This document shows, piece after piece, positions 8,998 through 17,794 of a stretch of DNA of 44,803 bases. The notes beneath the pieces were generated by a model, which did no database searches, had not been told where the DNA came from, and worked only from the letters and a program-made list of their open reading frames with translations. Every line of letters starts with the position of its first letter. Position 1 is the first letter of the stretch. The DNA comes from Streptococcus sp. DD13 (GTDB lineage Bacteria > Bacillota > Bacilli > Lactobacillales > Streptococcaceae). The translations under genes were made by a program, and so were the position numbers. The stretch lies in NCBI RefSeq assembly GCF_001578875.1, contig NZ_KQ969506.1:1058777-1103579 (forward strand), read 5' to 3'.

Positions 8998-9942
8998 ATG
9001 AAACAAGCTTTTTTGTCCAGCATGACCAGTCTGGAAGAAGTACAGAACTACCCTGCAGGTGTCTGGATTAATCTGGTCAATCCATCTCAGAGTGAGTCGA
9101 TGGAGGTGGCCGAAGAGTACCAGATTGATATCACGGACTTGCGGGCCCCGCTCGATGCTGAGGAAACCTCCCGGATCGTCCACGAAGAAAACTACAAGTT
9201 GATCATCGTGGATATCCCCATCACGGAAGAGCGAAACAACAAGACCTACTATGTCACCATTCCGCTCGGGATCATCCTAGCCAATGACGCCATCATCACG
9301 ACCTGTCTGGAGAAGCTTCCACTCTTGGATCACTTCATCCATGGAAGGCAACGAAACTTCTATACCTTTATGAAGTCTCGTTTTGTCTTTCAAATCCTCT
9401 ACCGAAATGCTCAACTCTACCTGTCTGCCTTAAGAAGTATCGATCGAAAAAGTGAGGAAATCGAAAGTTTGCTCCATGAAGCGACTCGAAATGAGGAATT
9501 GATCGACCTGATGGAGCTGGAAAAGACCATCGTCTACTTTAAGGCCTCGCTGAAGATGAATGAGCGAATCGCTAAAAAACTAGCCAACTCCACCACGATC
9601 CTCCGGAAATACGAGGAAGACGAGGACCTGCTAGACGATACACTGGTCGAAACCCAGCAGGCCATTGAGATGGCAGACATCTACGGAAACATCCTGAATT
9701 CCATGACCCATGCCTTTGCGGCCGTGATTTCCAATAATCAAAACACCATCATGAAGACGCTGGCGCTGGTGACCATTGTCATGTCGATCCCGACCATGAT
9801 TTTCTCAGCCTATGGGATGAACTTTAAGGACAACCTGCTTCCCTTTAATGACCTCCCTCATGCTTTTTGGTTGGTGATCTTAGCAGCCTTTGCTGTCAGT
9901 TTATCCCTCACTTTTTACTTTATCAAGAAACGCTGGTTCTAA
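8998..9942 (+). CDS. corA: CorA-family magnesium transporter
   Basis: Pentameric divalent-cation channel for Mg2+ uptake (and possibly Co2+). 314 residues: a large cytoplasmic N-terminal domain rich in acidic and helical segments, then two C-terminal membrane helices. The selectivity motif YGMNF is visible at the end of the first helix (IPTMIFSAYGMNFKDN), and the chain ends in the usual basic cluster KKRWF. AAAGGA stands five bases before the ATG. It diverges from uvrA, as seen in pneumococcus, and is followed after 27 bp by the DUF1129 gene, likely in one operon. Confidence 0.95.
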   Translation: MKQAFLSSMTSLEEVQNYPAGVWINLVNPSQSESMEVAEEYQIDITDLRAPLDAEETSRIVHEENYKLIIVDIPITEERNNKTYYVTIPLGIILANDAIITTCLEKLPLLDHFIHGRQRNFYTFMKSRFVFQILYRNAQLYLSALRSIDRKSEEIESLLHEATRNEELIDLMELEKTIVYFKASLKMNERIAKKLANSTTILRKYEEDEDLLDDTLVETQQAIEMADIYGNILNSMTHAFAAVISNNQNTIMKTLALVTIVMSIPTMIFSAYGMNFKDNLLPFNDLPHAFWLVILAAFAVSLSLTFYFIKKRWF

Positions 9943-9969
9943 GAACGAACCCCAGATTAGGAGAAGAAT

Positions 9970-10632
9970 ATGTCCCACATCGAACTGTCGCAATTTACAA
10001 AAAAGAATCAAGAATTCATCCATATCGCTACCAACACCCTGATCAAGGCTGGCAAGTCTGACCAAGAGATTAAAGAAGCCTTGGACGAGATCCTTCCTGT
10101 CATTCTTGACAAGCAAAAGGATGGCTATACTGCACGCGCCCTATTTGGAGCACCGACAGAGTGGGCGACTCGTCTACTAGAAGACACCTCTCGAAAAAGT
10201 GAGGCAGAAAAAAATCAAAAAAATACCAACCCGTGGTTGATGTGGATGGATGCGAGCTTCTTTATGCTGGCCCTCCTAGCCCTGATGACCGGAGCGATGG
10301 GCTTCTTTGGTCAGCCTGGGACCTTTGGACTGCTCTCCCTTGTTGTCATGTCCATTGGCTTTGGGGGTGGTCTCTACCTCATGTACTATTATGTCTACCG
10401 CCATCAATCTGGTAAGACTGGGCAGAAGCCTCGTTTTTGGACAGCCATTGGACTGGTCCTTTTGGTCACCATTTTGTGGTCCATCATCTCCATGGCTTTA
10501 GTACTCCTTCCAACCACTATCAACCCTATCTTGGACCCGCTGGTTTCCCTCATCTTGGGAGCCGCTACCTTTGGACTTCGCTACTATATCCGCAAGCGAT
10601 ACAATATCCAAAGCGCCTTGCAAACTTACTAA
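9970..10632 (+). CDS. DUF1129 family membrane protein
   Basis: 220 residues. The N-terminal ~85 residues are soluble and helical (TKKNQEFIHIATNTLIKAGKSDQEIKEAL), followed by four hydrophobic segments (about 88-110, 115-137, 155-180, 183-205) and a basic end. This matches the DUF1129 layout found widely in streptococci and lactobacilli; function is unknown. AGGAG precedes the ATG. It follows corA closely and is closed by a terminator, so it may share the corA promoter. Confidence 0.8.
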   Translation: MSHIELSQFTKKNQEFIHIATNTLIKAGKSDQEIKEALDEILPVILDKQKDGYTARALFGAPTEWATRLLEDTSRKSEAEKNQKNTNPWLMWMDASFFMLALLALMTGAMGFFGQPGTFGLLSLVVMSIGFGGGLYLMYYYVYRHQSGKTGQKPRFWTAIGLVLLVTILWSIISMALVLLPTTINPILDPLVSLILGAATFGLRYYIRKRYNIQSALQTY

Positions 10633-10639
10633 GAGGAAT

Positions 10640-10671
10640 GCCCAGCTCGACTCTGAGCTGGGGATTTTTTA
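10640..10671 (+). terminator. Terminator of corA operon
   Basis: CCCAGCTC (10641-10648) pairs with GAGCTGGG (10655-10662), followed by TTTTTT. Confidence 0.92.
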
Positions 10672-10965
10672 TTTAAGAAATGGCCTGCTTTGGTCTTCAA
10701 TCGCTATCTCCGTCATTTCGTGCTCCCCCCAACATTAACAGCTGAGGACTGTTCACGCAAGATTTGACTACTTTCACAAAGCTTTCGACTGGCTTCGAAC
10801 CAAGCAGCCAGCATCGTTTCGCAGGGTTGGTCGCAAAAGGTCCACACATCAAAAAGCGGTAGGATATGCGCTGACGCAAATATACATAAGAAACCGACCA
10901 GCGGTTACAGGAATTATTGGAATATAGCCATACTCCGTACCCGGCCATGCCGCTCCCTTCTAATT
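10672..10965. other. Gene-free stretch, probable element remnant
   Basis: Nearly 300 bp without a supported gene. A minus-strand reading of 83 codons (10697-10948) has no ribosome-binding site and unusual composition (many C, W, R). Short blocks are shared with 2120-2263 on the same strand, so it may be a decayed repeat rather than a unique gene. No tRNA-like or riboswitch-like fold was recognised. Confidence 0.3.
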
Positions 10966-10998
10966 AAAAACAAGCACCCATAGGTGCTTGTTTTTTTG
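10966..10998 (-). terminator. Bidirectional terminator
   Basis: AAAAACAAGCACC-CATA-GGTGCTTGTTTTTTT, a perfect hairpin with tracts on both sides, just beyond the stop of the 11038-12435 gene. Confidence 0.9.
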
Positions 10999-11037
10999 AG
11001 CTCTTTTGAAAGGAATGGACTTTAAAATATCCTCTTC

Positions 11038-12435
11038 TTACAAAGCTGACCAAGGGAAACTTTCTGAGACAAAAGTGACGGACTGGGTCGTAGGAGTAGC
11101 AGCGTAGTTTCCTGGAGCTGTCGGATAACTCATAGACCAGGTGTTGGAGTTGCTTTCTGTATCTGAATAAAAAGGAATGTTTGTTAAATCTTCAAGAATG
11201 GTTCTTTGGCTGACGGCTGTATAAGCCTTGACAAACTCATCTGGATGGTAAGTCGTCCCTGCATAGGTGATGGTCAGGTTTTCCTTGATTTCATCGGTAG
11301 TCGGGTAGCCACTAATAGCTTCACCAACCACTCCTTGGGAGGTATAGATCGGTAGGTCATACTGGAGATAGGAAGCACCTTTTTCATCTACTCCTTTGGT
11401 TGGGGTGATTTCTTGTCCCTTCCAAGCGATGGACACAGGCTTATCTGCATTGACTATTTTACCAAACACATCAATAGTCTTTCCATCATAGTCTGTTTTC
11501 CCTGTATTGATCACTGTAAACCAACCATTCAGACGCAAGCTGAGGTTGAGGGTATAGGTCCCTAACTTGTCATAGACATAGGTTACAGTCTGGGTGCTGT
11601 CAGTGACGGTCCCAGAGGCAGCTGCAGAATCCGTTGCAAGCTCCTTGAACTGGTAGCCGTCGATCACTTTTTGCTCTGTGGCATAGGTCGTACCGACTTC
11701 TAGGCCATCTGCTACGGTGACACTGTCCGCAATCTCTTGACCATCGGTATCCACATAACGGGCGATGACACTACCAGAAGCGGTAGAGATGACACCGACA
11801 TAGTGATACCCATCAATGGTAGGCGGTGTGATGACTGTACCAGTTGCGAGCAAGGTTGTTCCCTTGAGCGCTGTACCGGAGTAGGCCTTAACTGCACTTG
11901 TCCCTAGGCTCAGGGTTCCAGTAGCTAATAAGAGGACTACCAACCCCTTTACACCCCGGCCTTTGCGACGAAAGACAAGGACAAAAGCTCCTCCCAGAAA
12001 GACCAGTCCGAGGGTAGAAATCATCACCATAGTGTCTTCACCAGTTTGTGGCAATTGGCCTTCTGGCGTCCTCTTGACCTGCTCATCCTTTGTAGATGGT
12101 GGGGTAGAGGTCGTAGATGGAGGATTGGAAGAACTGGAGGAAGAGCTGGAATCCTTGGTTTCATCCTTGGCATAGACCAGCTTATAGCGCCAGTTCGCTT
12201 GGATAACTTCACCAGTAGTCAGTTGGCGGAGCTGCGCAAGCTCTGTACTGTCCAAGCTTTCCTTGTCCACATAAGCGACATTCGGACCTCCTTGGTCAGC
12301 AGTTTTGAGTGCGGACCAATCCCCTGTCGCTGCGAAAGCGGAGAGGGACCAAAAGCCTACTGTAAATAGAATCGTAGCTAGTAATCCTAGGATCTTTTTA
12401 GGAGCTACTAAGCGACGAAAAGTTGATATTGGCAT
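11038..12435 (-). CDS. Surface protein with internal LPQTG sorting signal followed by a second export-like signal and MucBP domain
   Basis: 465 residues from the second of two adjacent ATGs (12435), seven bases after AAGGAGG; 12438 is the alternative. Order: basic N-terminus and signal peptide ending SLSAFA (1-35); a short ectodomain (36-95); a Ser/Thr/Pro linker with eight serines; LPQTG at 128-132, a hydrophobic helix to about 155, then RRKGRGVK, a complete sortase signal. Translation continues: a second hydrophobic stretch (164-180) ending AVKA, like a signal peptidase site; then YSGTAL and a MucBP-like domain (ITPPTIDGYHYVG... to YVYDKL); then an unassigned C-terminal domain of ~150 residues. 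An LPxTG in mid-protein is abnormal. A paralogue with the same layout lies at 43625-44803. Likely role: host mucin or wall binding (inferred). Confidence 0.8.
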   Translation of the reverse strand: MPISTFRRLVAPKKILGLLATILFTVGFWSLSAFAATGDWSALKTADQGGPNVAYVDKESLDSTELAQLRQLTTGEVIQANWRYKLVYAKDETKDSSSSSSSSNPPSTTSTPPSTKDEQVKRTPEGQLPQTGEDTMVMISTLGLVFLGGAFVLVFRRKGRGVKGLVVLLLATGTLSLGTSAVKAYSGTALKGTTLLATGTVITPPTIDGYHYVGVISTASGSVIARYVDTDGQEIADSVTVADGLEVGTTYATEQKVIDGYQFKELATDSAAASGTVTDSTQTVTYVYDKLGTYTLNLSLRLNGWFTVINTGKTDYDGKTIDVFGKIVNADKPVSIAWKGQEITPTKGVDEKGASYLQYDLPIYTSQGVVGEAISGYPTTDEIKENLTITYAGTTYHPDEFVKAYTAVSQRTILEDLTNIPFYSDTESNSNTWSMSYPTAPGNYAATPTTQSVTFVSESFPWSAL

Positions 12436-12479
12436 CATCTTGCCTCCTTGTAAATAGAGTCGTACATTTCTGCACCTAC

Positions 12480-12509
12480 AGTATAACACAACGGGCGAAA
12501 TCTTTCCAA
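12480..12509 (-). promoter_or_regulatory. Promoter of the internal-LPQTG protein gene
   Basis: Minus strand TTGGAA (12504-12509), 18-bp spacer, TATACT (12480-12485), about 45 bp before the start codon. Confidence 0.6.
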
Positions 12510-12536
12510 TCATTTGAGGTGAAAATAAAATGAAAA

Positions 12537-12572
12537 TCAACCCTTACTTTCACGCGCAGTAAGGGTTGATGG
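12537..12572 (-). terminator. Terminator after hutI
   Basis: CAACCCTTACT and AGTAAGGGTTG form an 11-bp stem with a GC-rich loop, followed on the minus strand by a T-rich run. It separates hutI from the surface-protein gene. Confidence 0.85.
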
Positions 12573-12640
12573 ATATGGGACTCCCGTCTCTGTCTGCCTT
12601 TCGCTCCCAGACAGAAGCGAAAAACCACTTTGCTCATCTC

Positions 12641-13897
12641 CTACTGTTGACCCAGGACAAGCCGACCATGCTTGTAGACATGGGTGACGAGGTTGGTGGC
12701 AAAGAAATAAAAGAGGTAATCAAGATTTGGTGCGTCAAATATGGTGATATCCGCCTGTTTGCCTCTGGTAAAGGAACCGATCGTGCTCGCCCGGTCCACG
12801 GAGTAAGCGGCATTAATGGTCACGGCATTGAGCACTTCAATCGGTGTCAGACGCATCATAAAGCAGCCTAACTGCATGGCGAATTGGAGATTGGCTGTCG
12901 GGCAAGAGCCTGGATTGCTGTCTGTCGTAAGCGTAATAGCCATGCCCGCATCTAGCATTTTGCGAGCTGGGGCATAGGTGTCTTCCATGAGACTAAAGGT
13001 GGTAGCAGGCAGGAGATTGCCAATCACCTTGGCTTTTGCCAACTTTTCGATGCCCTCGTCTGTGATCATCATGAGGTGCTCTGCACTAGTAGCTTCTAGC
13101 TCTGCTGCTACATCCACTCCGCCAATCGAAGCAATCTCATCGGCATGAATCCGCAGTTTGTAGCCGAGCTCCTTGGCCTTGGAGAGCAGGTAGCGGGATT
13201 CCTCAGCCGTAAAGACCCCTTTCTCACAAAAGATATCACAAAATTCCGCTAAGTTTTCTGCCTTCACTCGTGGCAGCATGTCCTTGATGATCTCATCCAG
13301 ATAGGCTTGGGAGCGTCCCTTGTACTCTTCTGGGATGGCATGGGCTGCCATAAAGGTCGAAACCAAATCTATCTCATGGTCTTGGTTTAGCTTTTTCACC
13401 ACTTCTAACTGTCGATGCTCCGTCTCCCAGTCGAGACCATAGCCACTCTTAGCTTCCACTGTCGTCACGCCATGTTGGAGCATATAATCTAGCAGCCGTT
13501 TTGACTTGTCATAAAGAGTCGCAAAGTCCGATGCCCGAGTCGCCCGGACCGTACTGAGGATCCCACCTCCTTGGGCTAGGATATCTAGATAAGAAACACC
13601 CGCCAGCTTCTTGGCAAACTCATGCTCGCGACTTCCTCCGTAGACCAGATGGGTATGGCAATCAATCAAACCTGGGGTCGCTACCTTCCCTTCATAGGAA
13701 CGAAGTTCCGTTTCTGGTCCGACGAGGGCTGCGTCTGGCTCTCCTTGTCCAACTGCTAAAATCTTCCCATCTTTTAGGGCGATATAGCCATCCTCTAGAA
13801 TCGTCGCCGTCGCCATCGCCTTTCCAAACAAAGGATGACCGACATCACGGGGGCAAAATACTTGGTTGAAATGGGTTAAAATCAGATCTGCTGTCAT
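12641..13897 (-). CDS. hutI: Imidazolonepropionase
   Basis: Third enzyme of histidine degradation: hydrolyses 4-imidazolone-5-propionate to N-formimino-L-glutamate. 418 residues, amidohydrolase fold. Visible: metal-binding [15 protein letters not shown], the [12 protein letters not shown] region, [14 protein letters not shown] with its catalytic His/Glu, HLMMITDEG, and [19 protein letters not shown] precedes the ATG. It is transcribed divergently from hutU and the rest of the hut operon, with its own promoter at 13930-13958 and a terminator after it. Confidence 0.97.
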   Translation of the reverse strand: MTADLILTHFNQVFCPRDVGHPLFGKAMATATILEDGYIALKDGKILAVGQGEPDAALVGPETELRSYEGKVATPGLIDCHTHLVYGGSREHEFAKKLAGVSYLDILAQGGGILSTVRATRASDFATLYDKSKRLLDYMLQHGVTTVEAKSGYGLDWETEHRQLEVVKKLNQDHEIDLVSTFMAAHAIPEEYKGRSQAYLDEIIKDMLPRVKAENLAEFCDIFCEKGVFTAEESRYLLSKAKELGYKLRIHADEIASIGGVDVAAELEATSAEHLMMITDEGIEKLAKAKVIGNLLPATTFSLMEDTYAPARKMLDAGMAITLTTDSNPGSCPTANLQFAMQLGCFMMRLTPIEVLNAVTINAAYSVDRASTIGSFTRGKQADITIFDAPNLDYLFYFFATNLVTHVYKHGRLVLGQQ

Positions 13898-13929
13898 TTT
13901 TTCTCCTTTGCGTTTGCTTTTTTTCTTCT

Positions 13930-13958
13930 ATTATAAGAAAGAAGTTCTTCTGTTTCAA
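13930..13958 (-). promoter_or_regulatory. Promoter of hutI
   Basis: Minus strand TTGAAA (13953-13958), 17-bp spacer, TATAAT (13930-13935). The spacer holds the dyad AGAAG-AA-CTTCT, a possible operator. Confidence 0.75.
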
Positions 13959-14016
13959 CAATTGTGGTGCTGGACAGCTCCATCAACTGTCTTTGTGATC
14001 TCTTTTATTCTAGTCT

Positions 14017-14120
14017 AAAAAAGTCAAAAAAAAGTCAAAAAGTATCAATTTATCTTTCTTGTTAACTTTTTTTCATTTTTCCAGATTTTTGACTTTTCTT
14101 AGATGTTTCTTTTTTAAAAT
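14017..14120 (+). promoter_or_regulatory. hutU promoter region with GTCAAAAA repeats
   Basis: Two direct AAAGTCAAAA copies have GTCAAA at 14023 and 14034, 11 bp apart (about one helix turn). An inverted copy, TTTTTGACTTTT, spans 14086-14097 and contains the likely -35 TTGACT (14089-14094). AT-rich -10 candidates lie at 14113-14120, 18-20 bp downstream. The arrangement suggests an operator for a hut regulator. Confidence 0.5.
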
Positions 14121-14161
14121 AAGGGTAAAAAAGATACAAAACCAATAAGGAGGTTGCTGCT

Positions 14162-16195
14162 ATGGCATTTTATGATGAAAACGAAATTGCTGCAGCTATG
14201 ACTGTGAAGCTGGATTTTGACCAACTTCCTGAGAAAACGGTCTTCCAAGAAGGTATCCGGCGGGCACCTGACCGTGGCTTCCGACTGACGCAAGCTCAGA
14301 CTGAAGTAGCTCTCAAGAACGCTCTGCGGTATATTCCACGGCGCTTTCATAAGGAATTGATCCCTGAATTTCTAGAAGAACTCAAAACGCGGGGACGGAT
14401 CTACGGCTACCGCTTCCGTCCAAAAGACCGGATCTATGGCAAACCAATCGATGAATACAAGGGAAACTGCACAGCTGCGAAAGCGATGCAAGTCATGATT
14501 GATAATAATCTCAGCTTTGAAATCGCCCTTTATCCTTATGAACTGGTCACCTATGGGGAAACAGGATCTGTCTGTGCCAACTGGATGCAATACCGCTTGA
14601 TCAAAAAGTACCTGGAAGTCATGTCAGATGATCAAACCCTCGTGGTCGAATCGGGTCACCCCCTTGGCCTCTTCCATTCGAAACCAGAAGCTCCACGGGT
14701 CATCATCACCAACGGCCTGTTGGTCGGTGAGTACGACAATATGGAAGACTGGGAAGTCGCTGAAGAGATGGGTGTGACCAACTATGGTCAGATGACAGCA
14801 GGTGGTTGGATGTATATCGGACCTCAAGGGATTGTTCACGGAACTTTCAACACCCTTCTCAATGCTGGTCGTCTCAAACTAGGAGTCGCTGATGATGGGG
14901 ACTTGACTGGTAAACTCTTCATCTCCTCCGGACTTGGAGGAATGAGTGGGGCTCAAGGCAAGGCAGCTGAAATCGCTCATGCGGTTGCCATCATTGCTGA
15001 AGTAGATGCTTCCCGGATTGAAACCCGCCACTCTCAAGGATGGGTCAAAGAATTAGCTGAAACGCCTAAGGAAGCCTTGGATTTGGCACAAAAAGCCTTG
15101 GCTGCTAAAGAATCTACCTCCATCGCTTATCACGGAAATATCGTCGATCTCTTAGAATATGTCAATGCAGAAAACATCCATGTAGACCTCTTAAGTGACC
15201 AAACATCTTGTCACAATGTCTACTCTGGAGGCTACTGCCCTGCTGGCATTTCCTTTGAAGAACGGACCCGCCTCTTGGCAGAAGACCAAGAACGCTTCCA
15301 TCGCCTCGTCGACGAAACCCTGGCTCGCCACTTTGCAGCCATCAAGACCCTCACCCAAAAGGGAACCTACTTCTTCGACTATGGTAACTCCTTCATGAAA
15401 GCCATCTACGACTCTGGTATCAAGGAAATCTCCAAGAACGGCTTGGATGACAAGGACGGCTTTATCTGGCCGTCCTATGTAGAAGACATCATGGGACCTC
15501 TTCTCTTTGACTATGGCTATGGTCCATTCCGTTGGGTCTGCCTCAGTGGCAAGCATGAAGACTTGGTCGCAACAGACCACGCAGCGATGGACGTGATCGA
15601 TCCAAACCGTCGCTACCAAGACCGTGACAACTACAACTGGATCCGCGATGCTGAAAAGAATCAACTCGTCGTTGGAACGCAGGCCCGTATCCTCTACCAA
15701 GACTGCATGGGTCGGGTCAATATCGCTTTGAAATTCAACGAACTCGTGCGCCAAGGCAAGATTGGTCCTGTCATGATTGGTCGTGACCACCATGATGTAT
15801 CTGGTACCGACTCACCATTCCGCGAAACTTCCAATATCAAGGATGGTTCCAATGTCACCGCAGATATGGCTGTACAATGTTATGCCGGAAATGCAGCACG
15901 TGGCATGAGTTTAGTTGCCCTTCACAATGGTGGAGGTACCGGTATCGGTAAAGCGATCAATGGTGGCTTCGGTCTAGTCCTAGATGGCAGCCATCGCATC
16001 GATGAAATTATCAAATCAGCCATCGCCTGGGATACCATGGGTGGGGTTGCACGGAGAAACTGGGCTCGTAATGAACACGCTATCGAAACAGCCATCGCCT
16101 ACAACCACAGCCACCAAGGTAGCGATCACATCACGATCCCTTATCTGGCAGATGAAGATCTGGTCAAGGAAGCTGTCGCAGGACTCTTTCACTAA
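14162..16195 (+). CDS. hutU: Urocanate hydratase
   Basis: Adds water to urocanate to give imidazolonepropionate, using tightly bound NAD+ as electrophile. 677 residues, the long form rather than the ~555-residue proteobacterial form. Visible: LRYIPRRFHKELIPEF near the N-terminus, the TGSVCANWMQYRLI and ITNGLLVGEYDN blocks, the NAD-binding GLGGMSGAQGKAAE, and the QTSCHNVYSGGYCPAG region around the active site. AAGGAGG precedes the ATG. First gene of a seven-gene plus-strand hut operon. Confidence 0.97.
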   Translation: MAFYDENEIAAAMTVKLDFDQLPEKTVFQEGIRRAPDRGFRLTQAQTEVALKNALRYIPRRFHKELIPEFLEELKTRGRIYGYRFRPKDRIYGKPIDEYKGNCTAAKAMQVMIDNNLSFEIALYPYELVTYGETGSVCANWMQYRLIKKYLEVMSDDQTLVVESGHPLGLFHSKPEAPRVIITNGLLVGEYDNMEDWEVAEEMGVTNYGQMTAGGWMYIGPQGIVHGTFNTLLNAGRLKLGVADDGDLTGKLFISSGLGGMSGAQGKAAEIAHAVAIIAEVDASRIETRHSQGWVKELAETPKEALDLAQKALAAKESTSIAYHGNIVDLLEYVNAENIHVDLLSDQTSCHNVYSGGYCPAGISFEERTRLLAEDQERFHRLVDETLARHFAAIKTLTQKGTYFFDYGNSFMKAIYDSGIKEISKNGLDDKDGFIWPSYVEDIMGPLLFDYGYGPFRWVCLSGKHEDLVATDHAAMDVIDPNRRYQDRDNYNWIRDAEKNQLVVGTQARILYQDCMGRVNIALKFNELVRQGKIGPVMIGRDHHDVSGTDSPFRETSNIKDGSNVTADMAVQCYAGNAARGMSLVALHNGGGTGIGKAINGGFGLVLDGSHRIDEIIKSAIAWDTMGGVARRNWARNEHAIETAIAYNHSHQGSDHITIPYLADEDLVKEAVAGLFH

Positions 16196-16225
16196 TCCTA
16201 CAGAAATAGAGCCAAAGGAGAAATT

Positions 16226-17125
16226 ATGGCAAAAATAGTTGAATGTATTCCAAACTTTTCAGAAGGACGCAATCAAGAAGTCATCCAAGGTCTAGCAGAT
16301 ACCGCCCGTAGCGTTGCAGGTGTAACCCTCCTAGACTACTCTTCTGATAGCAGTCACAACCGCAGTGTCTTTACCCTCGTTGGTGATGAACAGTCGATCC
16401 AAGAAGCTGCCTTTCAATTGATCCAATACGCTTCCTTGCACATCGATATGACCAAGCACCAAGGCGAACACCCTCGGATGGGGGCTACGGACGTTTGCCC
16501 ATTTGTCCCGGTAAAAGACATCACGACTGAAGAATGTGTCGAAATCGCAAAAGCTGTCGCCGCTCGGGTCAATCAAGAATTGAACATTCCAATCTTCCTC
16601 TACGAAGACGCAGCGACCCGTCCTGAACGCAAAAATCTCGCCAAAGTCCGCAAGGGGCAATTTGAAGGTATGCCTGAAAAACTCTTGGAAGAAGATTGGG
16701 CCCCTGACTTTGGAGAACGCAAGATTCACCCAACTGCTGGCGTCACTGCGATCGGAGTTCGGATGCCCCTCGTGGCCTACAATATCAACCTCGATACGGA
16801 TAATCTCGAAATCGCAAGTAAGATCGCGAAAATCATCCGTGGATCGAGCGGTGGCTACACTTACTGTAAGGCTATCGGGGTCATGCTAGAAGACCGCAAT
16901 ATCGCTCAAGTCTCCATCAACATGGTGAATCTCGAAAAATTCCCTCTCTATCGTGTCTTTGAGACCGTTCGTTTCGAAGCCAAACGCTATGGTGTCGGCA
17001 TCTTAGGATCTGAAGTCATCGGCTTGACCCCAGCAAAGGCCTTGATCGACACAGCAGAATACTACTTGCAAATCGAAGATTTCGACTATGGTAAGCAAGT
17101 TCTTGAAAACCATCTCTTGGGCTAG
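16226..17125 (+). CDS. ftcD: Glutamate formimidoyltransferase
   Basis: Moves the formimino group of N-formiminoglutamate to tetrahydrofolate, releasing glutamate. 299 residues, single-function form: the transferase half of mammalian FTCD without the cyclodeaminase half. It opens with the family-typical VECIPNFSEGRN; LVGDEQSIQEAAF, HQGEHPRMGATDVCPFVP and the HPTAGVTAIGVR block follow. AAAGGAG precedes the ATG; the gap to hutU is 30 bp. The cyclodeaminase is the next gene, nine bases on. Confidence 0.95.
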   Translation: MAKIVECIPNFSEGRNQEVIQGLADTARSVAGVTLLDYSSDSSHNRSVFTLVGDEQSIQEAAFQLIQYASLHIDMTKHQGEHPRMGATDVCPFVPVKDITTEECVEIAKAVAARVNQELNIPIFLYEDAATRPERKNLAKVRKGQFEGMPEKLLEEDWAPDFGERKIHPTAGVTAIGVRMPLVAYNINLDTDNLEIASKIAKIIRGSSGGYTYCKAIGVMLEDRNIAQVSINMVNLEKFPLYRVFETVRFEAKRYGVGILGSEVIGLTPAKALIDTAEYYLQIEDFDYGKQVLENHLLG

Positions 17126-17134
17126 GAGGTCACG

Positions 17135-17764
17135 ATGTTACTAACTGAACTCAGCGTTACCGAATTTGCTCAAGTCCTAGGCTCCAGCGCTCCCGCACCT
17201 GGCGGGGGCTCTGCAGCCGCTCTTTCTGCGGCAAATGGGATCTCCCTTACCAAGATGGTCTGTGAATTAACCATCGGAAAGAAAAAATACGCCGAATTTG
17301 AAGAAGAAATCACAGCCATCCGAGACCGAAGCCAGCAGCTTCAAGACGAACTCTTAGAGGCCATTGACAAAGATACAGAAGCCTTCAATCAGGTCTCAGC
17401 CGTCTTTAGCCTTCCCAAGGAAACAGAGGAAGACAAGGCAAAAAGAAGCCAGGCCCTACAGGAAGCTCTAAAAAATGCGACGCTTTCGCCTTATCACATG
17501 ATGGAATTGATCCACGAAAGCCTCCTCGTCACCCAAAAGGCAATCGGTAAGTCCAATACCAATGCAGCCAGTGACCTTGGAGTCGCAGCCCTCAACCTCA
17601 AAGCAGGACTACAAGGAGCTTGGCTCAATGTCCTCATCAACCTGTCCAGCATCAAAGATACAGACTTTGTCCAAGACCACCAAGAAAAAGGACAAGCCCT
17701 GCTGGATGAAGGAGGGCAACTCGCTGATCATATCTACCAAACCATCTTATCTAGTCTCACCTAA
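17135..17764 (+). CDS. fchA: Formimidoyltetrahydrofolate cyclodeaminase
   Basis: Converts 5-formimino-THF to 5,10-methenyl-THF and ammonia. 209 residues, the usual length for a stand-alone FTCD_C domain. Family marks: APAPGGGSAAALSAANG near the N-terminus, a helical core with DKDTEAFNQV, and KSNTNAASDLGVAALNLKAGLQGAWLNV near the C-terminus. AGGAGG precedes the ATG. It lies between ftcD and fhs, in pathway order. Confidence 0.95.
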   Translation: MLLTELSVTEFAQVLGSSAPAPGGGSAAALSAANGISLTKMVCELTIGKKKYAEFEEEITAIRDRSQQLQDELLEAIDKDTEAFNQVSAVFSLPKETEEDKAKRSQALQEALKNATLSPYHMMELIHESLLVTQKAIGKSNTNAASDLGVAALNLKAGLQGAWLNVLINLSSIKDTDFVQDHQEKGQALLDEGGQLADHIYQTILSSLT

Positions 17765-17794
17765 TACCATTCAAAAGAAAGAAGGGATGCTAAC

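Noticed and set aside
10697-10948. 83-codon minus-strand reading between terminators
   Set aside because: No ribosome-binding site and odd composition; treated as a remnant stretch, not a gene.
14024-14042. CRISPR-like short repeats in the hut divergent region
   Set aside because: Only two direct copies of about ten bases with no spacers; better explained as operator half-sites.
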